Below are positions 10,101-17,609 of a stretch of DNA of 64,000 nt, one piece after another. Source of the stretch: UBA10649 sp963749905 (lineage in GTDB: Bacteria; Actinomycetota; Actinomycetes; S36-B12); assembly GCA_963749905.1 (NCBI GenBank), contig CAVVOF010000006.1, positions 248,001-312,000 on the forward strand, read 5' to 3'. The position numbers and the translations under genes are program-made. Under the pieces are notes generated by a model. The model made no database searches. It saw only the letters and a program-made list of their open reading frames with translations, and had not been told where the DNA came from. How positions within the stretch are numbered: position 1 is the first letter of the stretch; every line of letters begins with the position of its first letter.

Positions 10101-10833
10101 GGGAACCCTCCGGGTCCAGGTAGCGGACCGCGTTCGTCAGCACGACCGGCACCGACTCCTGCCGCGCCCAGCCGAGCATGGCCGCCGCGGCCGTGGTCGA
10201 GTAGCGCAGCCGGCCGGACCGGCCGATCCCGACCGGCTCCCGGTGCGAGGTGACGGCCAGCGCGAGCCGCCGGCCGAAGATCGCCCGCCAGGGCCGCAGC
10301 GCACCGGCGGCCCGGTGGGCGCGCTGGGTGGCCAGCAGCCGGCCGACCTCGGAGTCCACGGTGAGCAGTGCGACCACGCCCTCGTGGTGCTCGCGCAGCG
10401 CCGCCCAGGTCAGCCAGGGCGCACCCCGCTCGGTGTGCGGGCCGGTGTGCGCGGCGGAGACCAGCCGGCACAGTGACGCCCAGCCCGGTGCGCTGGCGGC
10501 CAGCAGCAGCACCCGCGGCCGGTCCTCCCGCACCCAGGCGCCACCGTGGGCGGGCGACCGCCGGGCCGGCCGCTCGGCCACCGGTCGGTCGCGCACCCGG
10601 TTCTCCGCAGCGGAGGTCGTCTCGGCCATGGCGAGATCGACGCCGAGCACCGGATGGACGCCCGCCGTGCGGCAGGCCAGCGCCCAGCGCACCGCTCCGT
10701 ACAGCCCGTCACGATCGGTCAGCCCGATGATGGGCTGATCGAGCTCGGCGGCCCGGGCGACCAGCGCGGCGGGCATGGCGGTTCCGTACTGCAGGGAGAA
10801 CCCGGAGGCCACCTGCAGGTGGCAGAAGGTCAC
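7150..10833 (-). CDS. dnaE2: Error-prone DNA polymerase III alpha subunit (DnaE2-type)
   Basis: A 1227-residue C-family polymerase. The N-terminal PHP domain begins FCHLQVASGFSLQYG, where the usual His-x-His metal pair is His-x-Gln, so PHP metal chemistry is probably lost. The polymerase active site PDIDIDVE lies near residue 448. A Gly/Ser/Arg-rich repeat linker near residues 965-990 precedes an AQLTLALAD segment that may bind the beta clamp, and an OB-fold C-terminus follows. The start is GTG at 10833, 9 nt after the HEPN gene stop. Pairing with DinB and a LexA box supports a role in damage-induced translesion synthesis. Confidence 0.93.
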   Translation of the reverse strand: MTFCHLQVASGFSLQYGTAMPAALVARAAELDQPIIGLTDRDGLYGAVRWALACRTAGVHPVLGVDLAMAETTSAAENRVRDRPVAERPARRSPAHGGAWVREDRPRVLLLAASAPGWASLCRLVSAAHTGPHTERGAPWLTWAALREHHEGVVALLTVDSEVGRLLATQRAHRAAGALRPWRAIFGRRLALAVTSHREPVGIGRSGRLRYSTTAAAAMLGWARQESVPVVLTNAVRYLDPEGSRVADVLDSARRLVPLDSRHIDAGNGEAFVKDGRQMAEIAEEIATAAGERDDGRRLLADTRRLAEYCVLDPAADLGIGEVFVPELDVLLREAVPPDEANARADVLLRDRCEGALPQRYPRVDDRRAAVSRLEEELRTITHLQFSGYFLTVAEVVSMVKERGVRVAARGSGAGSLVTHLLGISGVDPIRHGLIMERFLSPLRRALPDIDIDVESARREEIYQWIFDRFGAERTAAVSMMETYRVRHAVRDVGAALGFPMGEIDALAKAFPHIRARDARNALNDLPELRASSFGRLAASGQLDTFLDLVERLDGLPRHVALHPCGVLLSDASLLDRTPVESSAAGFPMSHFDKDDVEEMGLLKLDVLGIRMQSAMAHAIDEIERSTGERIVLDDHDLDDPETFALIQSARTLGCFQIESPGQRELIGKFAPETFNDIIIDISLFRPGPVKSDMVTPFLRARQGWSEPMYLHHDLRPALAETFGVVVFHEQVLRIVATMTGCSLAEADETRRALGSPDGQDDIRAWFYPTALRKGYDLPTVERVWDVLRAFASFGFCKAHAAAFALPTYQSVWLKAHHPAAFYAGVLTHDPGMYPKRLILDDARNFGIAVLGLDVNASSDVYRVEPVVGPEGEIGDGIRVPLTDVKGISEEEVAGILGGQPYASLADAWQRSGMSRPTAERLIVAGGFDTLYGLDVRPSVRRRGRLTRRDLLLQVSDLERWTARSARGSGRGSGRGSARGIGRGSPRGSAGHAQLTLALADDVAAAPPSGLPEMTPAERVHAELEVLGMDVSRHVVDFHAAMLDDLAAAGLPFVRSRDLLSQRSTSEVLVAGVKVATQTPPVRSGRRVIFLTLDDTTGPVDATFFEDAQAGYAGTVFDSWLLLVRGEVRRTGPRGVSLRATGCWELGTVRREWLAGGARRVAELLAAVPAGAEDAGSAAAEATRRRVLVHASGFRQSPYADIVPQGVDPQRGPVRKLWHSSPGSSGR
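7902..7937 (-). repeat. 12-nt in-frame tandem repeat in dnaE2
   Basis: The 12-nt unit CCGACCCACGAC (plus strand) is repeated twice exactly, with a third, diverged copy. On the coding strand it encodes a Gly-Ser-Gly-Arg type linker inside the polymerase gene. The repeat keeps the reading frame. Confidence 0.8.
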
Positions 10834-10842
10834 GGTGTCGGG

Positions 10843-11301
10843 TCAGCCGACGTGCCGCAGGACGGTCGCGCCCGGCGTGGTCATCGCGGACTGGTGCGGC
10901 ACGCCGAGCACCTCGCAGACCCGCACGACGAAGGCCTCCGCGTCGCGGACCAGGTCGTCGGCCTCCCGGTGCGAGACGACGTCGAGGCCCGCCTCCGCCG
11001 CCGCCCGCTTGCGGGCGCCGAGGGCGAAGAAGGTGGCCCACTCCCCCAGTTCCGGGGCGACCGTGGGCAGCAGCACCCACACGCTGAGGACGCGGGACCG
11101 CCGACCCCCCGAGGACCGGCCGCGGGCGGCGAGGACCGCGGCGGCGGCCCGCAGGCCGGCCAGGTGCGCACAGGCATAGCGCTCCCCGGCGGTGCCGGCC
11201 AGGCTCGCCTCGGTCAGGCTGCGGCGAGCGGCCGCCAGCAGGTCGTCCGTGGCTCGGGCGGTCGTGGCTCGGGCGGTCGTGGCTCGGGCGGTCGTGGGCA
11301 T
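10843..11301 (-). CDS. SAV_6107-type HEPN domain protein
   Basis: A 152-residue, largely helical protein resembling the SAV_6107-like HEPN family. It carries a canonical HEPN RNase motif, Arg41-x4-His46 (RYACAH), the motif used by HEPN toxins and ribonucleases. The N-terminus holds three copies of a 5-residue repeat (ARATT). The ATG at 11301 is chosen from the onset of the repeat-HEPN region; the frame opens earlier without support. It lies 16 nt after DUF6504 and 9 nt before the DnaE2-type gene, as the second gene of a predicted SOS operon. Whether it cleaves RNA, or is a scaffold in the mutasome, is unknown. Confidence 0.8.
   Translation of the reverse strand: MPTTARATTARATTARATDDLLAAARRSLTEASLAGTAGERYACAHLAGLRAAAAVLAARGRSSGGRRSRVLSVWVLLPTVAPELGEWATFFALGARKRAAAEAGLDVVSHREADDLVRDAEAFVVRVCEVLGVPHQSAMTTPGATVLRHVG
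11249..11293 (-). repeat. 15-nt perfect tandem repeat (x3) in the HEPN gene
   Basis: Three exact copies of GTGGCTCGGGCGGTC (plus strand) near the 5' end of the HEPN gene. They encode Ala-Arg-Ala-Thr-Thr repeats and preserve frame, so unit loss or gain would only change N-terminal length. Confidence 0.9.
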
Positions 11302-11317
11302 GGCGTTCCTTCGTTCT

Positions 11318-11656
11318 CTAGTCGATGACCCGCACCAGCACCCAGGCGTCGGTCTCGTCGGGAGACTCGGCCCGGGCCGCGCGGTAGCGGATCCGGCACA
11401 GCTCGTACACACCGACGGCACCCGTGGCTGCCGCCGCCTCGACCCGCCAGGCATGTCGCTGGCCGCTCCCCCGGCCACCGCGGAGCTCCCGCGGCCACCA
11501 GGGCACTGGCTCGACCCATGTCGCTGTGACGGCCCGCACGACATAGCGGCGACCCCGCCAGCGGAACCACGCCGGCGCCCCGTCCTGCCCCGCCCCCACC
11601 TCGGTCCCCACCTCGGTCCCCACCTCGATCGGCTGCGACCGGTAGCGGCGACTCAC
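11318..11656 (-). CDS. DUF6504 family protein
   Basis: A 112-residue small protein with a beta-rich core containing the W-rich segment FRWRGRRYVVRAV, then WVEPVPWW, and a C-terminal YELCRIRYR / AWVLVRVID region; this matches the DUF6504 family. Its function is unknown, but the family recurs beside actinobacterial translesion polymerases. It is the first gene of the operon with HEPN, DnaE2 and DinB. The GTG start lies about 140 nt from the LexA box. Three in-frame EVGT units occur near the N-terminus. Confidence 0.75.
   Translation of the reverse strand: MSRRYRSQPIEVGTEVGTEVGAGQDGAPAWFRWRGRRYVVRAVTATWVEPVPWWPRELRGGRGSGQRHAWRVEAAAATGAVGVYELCRIRYRAARAESPDETDAWVLVRVID
11594..11629 (-). repeat. 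12-nt tandem repeat (x3) in the DUF6504 gene
   Basis: The 12-nt unit CCCCACCTCGGT (plus strand) occurs twice exactly and once with a single mismatch. It encodes Glu-Val-Gly-Thr repeats near the N-terminus and is a multiple of three, so frame is kept. Confidence 0.85.
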
Positions 11657-11782
11657 CTGCGCCCCGCCCCTCCGCTGGACCCATTGCCGCCGGACCCGTC
11701 ACCACCGACCCTGAGTCGCCGGGGTCGGGGTCGAGGCGACCCCGGCGACCGAGGGTGACTGACGCCCAGCCGCGAATCCGGG

Positions 11783-11826
11783 CCTCAGACCTGTATTCGA
11801 ACACCTGTTCGAATACAGGTCTGAGG
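11783..11826. promoter_or_regulatory. LexA (SOS) box within a perfect 44-nt palindrome
   Basis: The core TCGAACACCTGTTCGA at 11797-11812 is an exact match to the actinobacterial LexA consensus TCGAAC-N4-GTTCGA. It is the centre of a longer perfect inverted repeat: 20-nt arms at 11783-11802 and 11807-11826 around a 4-nt ACCT centre. It lies between the DUF6504-HEPN-dnaE2-dinB operon (minus) and the PAS/GGDEF/EAL gene (plus), so either or both could be repressed by LexA; the polymerase operon is the expected target. Confidence 0.9.
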
Positions 11827-11899
11827 CTAGACCGCGCCCCTGACACCCGTCAACCCCTCCGGCGGGGCTTCCACCCCGTCGGCGGGGCATGATGGCCGG

Positions 11900-14800
11900 G
11901 TGACCCCGTCGGCACGTCCGACCAGCACCCCGGGTCCGGCCACGGACGCAGGTCCGCCCGGTCTGCCCGACCTGTCCGCTGTCCTCGACTCGATGCTCGA
12001 CCCGTTCATCCTGCTGCGGGCCGTCCGCGACGACGCCGGTCGGCTGATCGACCTCCAGTACCTCGAGGCCAACGACGCCGCCGTCGCCTACAACCAGCTC
12101 ACCCGCGAGCAGATGATCGGCGCTCGTCTGCTCGACCTGTTCCCCGGCCAGCTCGAGCAGGGGCCGCTGCGCCAGTACTTCCACACCATCGAGACCGGCG
12201 AGCCGACCGTCCTCGACGACTACGCCTACCCGCACGAGATCCTCGGCCAGGAGCGCCGCTACGACATCCGGGCCACGAAGGCGGGCGACGGCCTGGCCCT
12301 GACCTGGCGGGACGTCACCGACCGCCTGCGGACCGCCCACCAACTCGCCGAGAGCGAGGCGCACCACCGGATGATCGTCGACAACTCCTCCGACACGATC
12401 ATGCTGTCCACGGACGCCCGCACCTTCACCTGGCTGTCGGAGTCGACCGTCCGCGTACTCGAGTACCCGCCCGAGGCCCTCATCGGTCATCCGGTGACGG
12501 AGCACATCCACCCGGACGACATCCCCCTGATGATCGAGAGCATCCGACGCAGCGAACAGACCGGCGAGGTCGCACTCGTCCGAGCGCGATGGCAGCTGCC
12601 CGACGGCAGCTACTGCTGGATCGAGTCCACCGGCCGGCCCATCGATCCGACCGCCGGGAGGGACCAGCCGGGCCGCGTCGTCACCATCAGGCGGGTCGAC
12701 GAGCAGGTGCGGCTCGAGCAGGAGCTCGTCGAACGTGAGCGGCTGTACCGGCTGCTCACCGAGAACACATCGGACGTGGTGCTGCTCGCCGACCCGGGCC
12801 TCGTGCTCCGCTGGGCCTCCCCCTCCGTCACCGACCTGCTCGGCTGGCGACCCGCCGATCTCGTCGGTCGACTGGCCACTGACTTCATCGAGCCGGACGA
12901 TCTGCCGGGCCTGCTCGATGAGATCGCCGCCGCCAACGACGAGCGCCGGGACTCGCTGTACCGCTACCGATGGCGCACCGCCGACGGCGGCTTCCGCTGG
13001 CTGGAGGGCCGGGGCCGCCTCGTCAGCGAGGGTGGCCTCGAAGGTCGGGTCGTGCGGCTGCGCGACATCGACGACGAGGTGGGGGTGATACACGAACTAG
13101 AGGAACGCGAGCGCGTCTTCCGGCTGCTCGCCGAGAACAGCACGGACGTCGTCATCCTCGCGCGGGAGGACACCACGGCGGTGTGGGTGTCCCCCTCGGT
13201 CGAGACCACCCTCGGATGGCAGCCCAGCGATCTGGTCGGTCACACGGCAGCGGAGTTCACCCACCCGGACGACTGGCCGGCCGGCCGGACCCAGGAACCG
13301 CGCCACCTCAACGTGGTGCAGCGGATGCGAGTCAGGTCATCCAGCGGTGACTACCGGTGGATGGAGACCGAGATGCGGGCGCTGCCGACGGAGGCCGGGC
13401 AGCCGCGACGGCTGGCCGTGCGGTTGACCGACGTCGACGCGCGAGTCAGGTCCGAGGAGTTGCACGAGGAGAGCGATCGGCTCTACCGCCTGCTCGCCGA
13501 CAACTCCTCGGACGTAGTGCTGCTCACGGCGAACGACACCACGATCGAGTGGGCGTCCCCCTCCGCCACCGCGACCTTCGGGTGGCAGGCCGAGCAGCTC
13601 CTCGGCCGACGGGCAGTCGACTTCGTGCACCCCGATGACGGTGCCACCGTGCGGGCAGCAATCGAGCACAGCAACGAGACCATGACCGACTTCACGACGC
13701 GCGTGCGCTGGCGGCTGGCTGACAGCAGCTACCGCTGGATGCAGGCCGCGGGTCGACCGTTCGCCGACCCGCAGTCGGGCCGGCTGCGCCGCCTCGTCAC
13801 CTTCCGCGACGTCGACGACCAGGTGAGGGTCGAGCACCGCGAGGAGGAGACCGCTCGCCTGTACCGCCTGCTCGCCGAGAACTCCTCCGACGTGGTGATC
13901 GTCTCCGATCTCCAGGGAACATCGATCTGGGCCTCGCCCTCGACACTCCGCGTACTCGGGTGGCGGCCCGACCAGATCGTCGGGCACAACGTCGGTGAGT
14001 TCCTCCATCCGGACGACATCGACCGCACCCGTACCGAGCTCGAGCGAAGTGCCCGCACCGACACCCCGGCACGGATCACCTACCGCCTCCGCAAGGCCGA
14101 CGGGGACTACGCGTGGTTCGAGGCGGAGGGCCAGAACCTCCCGCCACAGGACGGCGGCCCAGGCCGTCGCATCGTGCACCTGCGCGACGTCGACGAACGC
14201 GCGCAAGCGGAGCGCGAACTCGCCCGCAGCGAGCGGATGTACCGACTGCTCGCCACCCACGTGTCCGACATCGTCTGGGCGGTCGACGAGGAGGGGACAC
14301 TGCAGTGGATCTCGCCCTCCGTCACGGCGATGCTGGGCTGGGAAACGGCCGACCTGGTGGGCGAACCGAGTTCCGCACTCGTGGCCGAGGAGGATCGGAG
14401 TGCCTTCACTGACACCGTTGCGCAGGCGATCAGGCTGGGGGCCGCCACCGGGGAGTTCCGGTTCCGCCGCGCCGATGACAGCACGCTGTGGATGGAGGCC
14501 AGCCTCCGACAAGCCGACTCCGACTCGGGCGCCGCCCGCGTCGGCACCCTGCGGGACATCCATGACCGGGTGGCCGCCCGCTCCCGACTCGAGTTCGCCC
14601 TCGGTCACGACCAGTCCACCGGCCTGCCGAAGCGCGAGACGATTCTCGAGCAGCTGACGCGAACCGGCACTGAGCTGCCCGATGAGACGCCCGTCGCCGT
14701 GATCACGATCGGCGTCGACCTGCTGAAGGATGTCAACGATGCCTTCGGCCATGATGCGGGTGACATCGTGGTGACCACTGTGGCCGCCCGCATCGCCGAG

Positions 14801-15835
14801 GCCCTCCCCCGGCCCGAGCTCCTCGGCCGCGGCACCGGAGACGAGTTCATCGTCGCGGTGATCGGGATCGCCGGACCGACCGAGGCCGCCGACCTGGCCG
14901 AGCGCCTGCGCACCTGCGTGCATGGCCCGATCGACGCCGGCGAGCATCGCGTCACCCCGACCGTGAGCGTCGGAATCGCGCTGGGGGAACTGGCCGACGA
15001 GCCACACGAGCTCCTCCGGGACGCGACCCTCGCGATGCACCGCGCGAAGGCGCTGGGCCGCGACCGATGGGTCTTCGCAGACGCCGCGCAGGCCAGCGAG
15101 GCGGCCCGGCGGATGGCGGTCGAGTCAGCCATCCGCAGCGGACTCGACCACGACGAGTTCGAGCCGTGGTACCAGCCCATCGTCGCGCTGGCCGACGGGC
15201 GGCTGGCCGGCTACGAGGCACTCGTCCGGTGGCAACGCGACGGCGAGCACCTGCAGCCCGACGAGTTCCTCGACGTGGCCGGCCAGACCCCGATGATGTC
15301 CGAGATCGACATCGCGATGGTGGAGCCGGTGATCGCTCGCCTCGCCGACCTCCCGGAGCCGCTCTACGTCGCGGTCAACGTCAGTGCGCCGACTCTCGCC
15401 CGGCCCGAGTACACCGGCATCGTGCAGGCGGCGCTCGACGCCCACCACGTGCGGCCCGGCCGCCTGCACATCGAGGTCACCGAGACACTGCTGCTCTCGA
15501 TCAACCCGGACATCGTCGCCCGCATGCGGGAGCTCGCCGACCTGGGCGTGAAGTGGTACGTGGACGACTTCGGCACCGGCTACTCCTCGATCAGTCATCT
15601 CCGGGACCTGCCCGTCGCCGGGCTGAAGCTCGATCGCTCGTTCACCGCCGGCATCGGCGCGGGCGACCGCACCGCCCGCCAGCTCGCCGACGCGCTCATC
15701 GGCCTTGCCCACGGCCTGGGCCTCGACACTGTGGCCGAGGGCGTCGAGACGGACGCGGAGGCCGCGTACCTGCGCACCGTGGGCTGGCACCACGGCCAGG
15801 GCTGGCTGTACGGCAAGGCCGCACCGCTGCCGTAG
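11900..15835 (+). CDS. Seven-PAS, GGDEF and EAL domain c-di-GMP protein
   Basis: A 1311-residue soluble signalling protein. A first PAS-like domain (~25-135) is followed by six mutually similar PAS units of ~120-130 residues, each beginning like LYRLLAENSSDVV and ending with an HPDD-type motif. Next comes a GGDEF domain whose signature is GTGDEF (~residue 978), missing the first Gly of GGDEF and any RxxD inhibitory site. The EAL domain looks intact: YEALVRW (~1106), EVTETLL, DDFGTGYSS, KLDRSF and AEGVE. The likely activity is c-di-GMP hydrolysis under control of the PAS array, with the GGDEF as a regulatory or inactive domain. No membrane helix is seen. The start is GTG at 11900, 74 nt after the SOS palindrome. 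Confidence 0.9.
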   Translation: MTPSARPTSTPGPATDAGPPGLPDLSAVLDSMLDPFILLRAVRDDAGRLIDLQYLEANDAAVAYNQLTREQMIGARLLDLFPGQLEQGPLRQYFHTIETGEPTVLDDYAYPHEILGQERRYDIRATKAGDGLALTWRDVTDRLRTAHQLAESEAHHRMIVDNSSDTIMLSTDARTFTWLSESTVRVLEYPPEALIGHPVTEHIHPDDIPLMIESIRRSEQTGEVALVRARWQLPDGSYCWIESTGRPIDPTAGRDQPGRVVTIRRVDEQVRLEQELVERERLYRLLTENTSDVVLLADPGLVLRWASPSVTDLLGWRPADLVGRLATDFIEPDDLPGLLDEIAAANDERRDSLYRYRWRTADGGFRWLEGRGRLVSEGGLEGRVVRLRDIDDEVGVIHELEERERVFRLLAENSTDVVILAREDTTAVWVSPSVETTLGWQPSDLVGHTAAEFTHPDDWPAGRTQEPRHLNVVQRMRVRSSSGDYRWMETEMRALPTEAGQPRRLAVRLTDVDARVRSEELHEESDRLYRLLADNSSDVVLLTANDTTIEWASPSATATFGWQAEQLLGRRAVDFVHPDDGATVRAAIEHSNETMTDFTTRVRWRLADSSYRWMQAAGRPFADPQSGRLRRLVTFRDVDDQVRVEHREEETARLYRLLAENSSDVVIVSDLQGTSIWASPSTLRVLGWRPDQIVGHNVGEFLHPDDIDRTRTELERSARTDTPARITYRLRKADGDYAWFEAEGQNLPPQDGGPGRRIVHLRDVDERAQAERELARSERMYRLLATHVSDIVWAVDEEGTLQWISPSVTAMLGWETADLVGEPSSALVAEEDRSAFTDTVAQAIRLGAATGEFRFRRADDSTLWMEASLRQADSDSGAARVGTLRDIHDRVAARSRLEFALGHDQSTGLPKRETILEQLTRTGTELPDETPVAVITIGVDLLKDVNDAFGHDAGDIVVTTVAARIAEALPRPELLGRGTGDEFIVAVIGIAGPTEAADLAERLRTCVHGPIDAGEHRVTPTVSVGIALGELADEPHELLRDATLAMHRAKALGRDRWVFADAAQASEAARRMAVESAIRSGLDHDEFEPWYQPIVALADGRLAGYEALVRWQRDGEHLQPDEFLDVAGQTPMMSEIDIAMVEPVIARLADLPEPLYVAVNVSAPTLARPEYTGIVQAALDAHHVRPGRLHIEVTETLLLSINPDIVARMRELADLGVKWYVDDFGTGYSSISHLRDLPVAGLKLDRSFTAGIGAGDRTARQLADALIGLAHGLGLDTVAEGVETDAEAAYLRTVGWHHGQGWLYGKAAPLP

Positions 15836-15873
15836 TCGCCCGCTGCCGTCCGCGGGTGCGGCTGTGGTTGGGT

Positions 15874-16802
15874 GTGCCCGTGATCCACGCCCGCGGCCTG
15901 AGCAAGACGTACGGTGAGTTCACCGCCGTCGACGGCGTCGACTTCGACGTCGAGCGGGGCGAGTCGTTCGGCATCCTCGGGCCCAACGGCGCGGGCAAGT
16001 CGACCACGATGCGGATGCTCGGCGCGACGCTGCAGCGCACCGCCGGCGAGCTGTCCATCCTCGGCCACGATCCGGCGTCCGACGGCCCCCTCATCCGCGT
16101 CCCACCTCGGTGTCGTGCCCCAGCAGGACAACCTCGACACCGAGCTCACCGTCGCCGAGAACATCCACACGTACGGCCGCTACTTCGGCCTCCCCCGCGA
16201 CTACCTGCGCGGTCGCGTCGACGAGCTGCTCGGCGTTCGCGCAGCTCGAGGACAAGCGCGACGCCAAGGTCGACGCCCTCAGCGGCGGCATGAAGCGCCG
16301 GCTGACCATCGCCCGCGGGCTCGTCAACGAGCCGACCATCCTGCTGCTCGACGAGCCCACCACCGGCCTCGACCCGCAGGCACGGCACATCCTCTGGGAC
16401 CGGCTGTTCCGGTTGAAGGAGACGGGCGTCACCCTCGTCATCACCACGCACTACATGGACGAGGCAGAGCAGCTGTGCGACCGGCTGGTGGTGATGGACC
16501 GGGCCCGCATCGTCGCGGAGGGCTCCCCCGCCGAGCTGATCCGCCGCTACTGCGACCCGCGAGGTCGTCGAGGTGCGCTTCGGCTCGGACCGGAACGCCG
16601 ACATCGCCACGCGGCTCGACGACATCGGCGAGCGCCGCGAGGTCCTGCCCGACCGCATCCTCGATCTACACGGACGCGGGCGAGGCCGACCTCGAGCGCA
16701 TCGTGGCGCGCGGCTTCCTGCCGGTGACCTCCCTGGTGCGCCGCGTCCTCGCTCGAGGACGTGTTCCTGCGCCTGACCGGCCGCAGCCTGGCGGACGAGT
16801 GA
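15874..16802 (+). pseudogene. ABC transporter ATP-binding protein (drug/lipid exporter type), frameshifted
   Basis: An ABC ATPase of the NodI/DrrA-like class, readable only by joining frames. Walker A is in FGILGPNGAGKSTT, the Q-loop in VVPQQDNLD, the signature in LSGGMKRRL, Walker B in ILLLDEPTTGLDP, and the switch His in VITTHYMDEAE. Five +1 breaks are seen near 16102, 16232, 16560, 16665 and 16749; deleting one base at each restores a continuous ~300-residue protein ending SLEDVFLRLTGRSL. All active-site motifs survive, so either the consensus is wrong or the decay is very recent. The start is GTG at 15874 or 15880. It overlaps the first permease gene (GTGA). Confidence 0.85.
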
Positions 16803-17609
16803 GCACGATCACCGCGCGTCGCCGCCCGCGGCCCCCGCTGGGGCGCCTGGCACGTGACCGAGTACCGGTTCCGCAACATGTGGAAGTGGCGCAGCTCCAT
16901 CCTCGCCTTCGGCATCGGGCACCCCGTCCTGTACCTCGCCTCGATCGGGCTCGGCGTCGGGCTGCTCGTGGACGAGTCGTCCGGCGGCGTGGACGGCGTG
17001 CCCTACCTGGTGTTCCTCGCTCCGGCGCTGCTGGCCACGGCCGCGCTCCAGGGCGGAGGGGACGAGACGATGTTCCCGACGCTCGCCGGCTTCATCTGGA
17101 ACAAGCTGTTCTTCTCGATGCGAGCCACGTCGCTGACCGGAGCGCAGATCGCCGACGGGGTGCTGATCGCCGCGGGCGGTCGCGTGCTCTTCACCACCAC
17201 CGCCTACTGGCTGGTGCTCGCCGTGTTCGGTGCGGTCGCGTGGACGACGGCTCCTGCCGCTGCTCGCCGTCGGCCTGCTGGCCGGGCTGAGCTGGGGGGC
17301 GGTGATGCTCGCGGTCAGCGCCCACGTCGAGCACGAGGACGGGTTCCTCTCGCTGGTCGGCCGGCTCGTGGTCATGCCGATGTTCCTGTTCTCCGGGACG
17401 TTCTACCCGCGTCGACGCCCTGCCGCTGGCGGTGCGTGGATCGGCTGGATCAGCCCGCTCTGGCACGCCACGCAGCTCGGCCGCTGGGTCTCGTACGGAG
17501 CCGCTCTGCCGGGAGGCAGATCGTATTGAGCATCGCCTACCTGCTGACCCTGCTCGTCGCCTGCCTGCTGCTGGCCCGCCGCCGCTTCGAGAGTCGGCTG
17601 ACCTCGTGA
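16799..17609 (+). pseudogene. ABC-2 type exporter permease 1, frameshifted
   Basis: A six-helix ABC-2 permease (NodJ/DrrB-like) split over three frames. Recognisable blocks are HVTEYRFRNMWKWRSSILAF, GIGHPVLYLASIGLG, PALLATAALQGG, VMPMFLFSGTFYP and the last helix IVLSIAYLLTLLVACLLL. Frame changes fall near 16840, 17243, 17412, 17440 and 17515, a mix of insertions and deletions. The reading frame starts at GTG 16799, overlapping the ATPase stop, and ends at TGA 17609, which overlaps the start of permease 2. It should form the membrane channel with permease 2 and the ATPase, if functional. Confidence 0.8.

Noticed and set aside
7717..10476. Long plus-strand open frame opposite dnaE2
   Set aside because: Antisense of a well-supported polymerase; Val/Gly/Arg/Asp-rich with no recognisable domain.
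11594..11629. Direct repeats as iterons or an origin
   Set aside because: They are inside a coding frame, multiples of three, and encode EVGT; no AT-rich or DnaA-box region is nearby.
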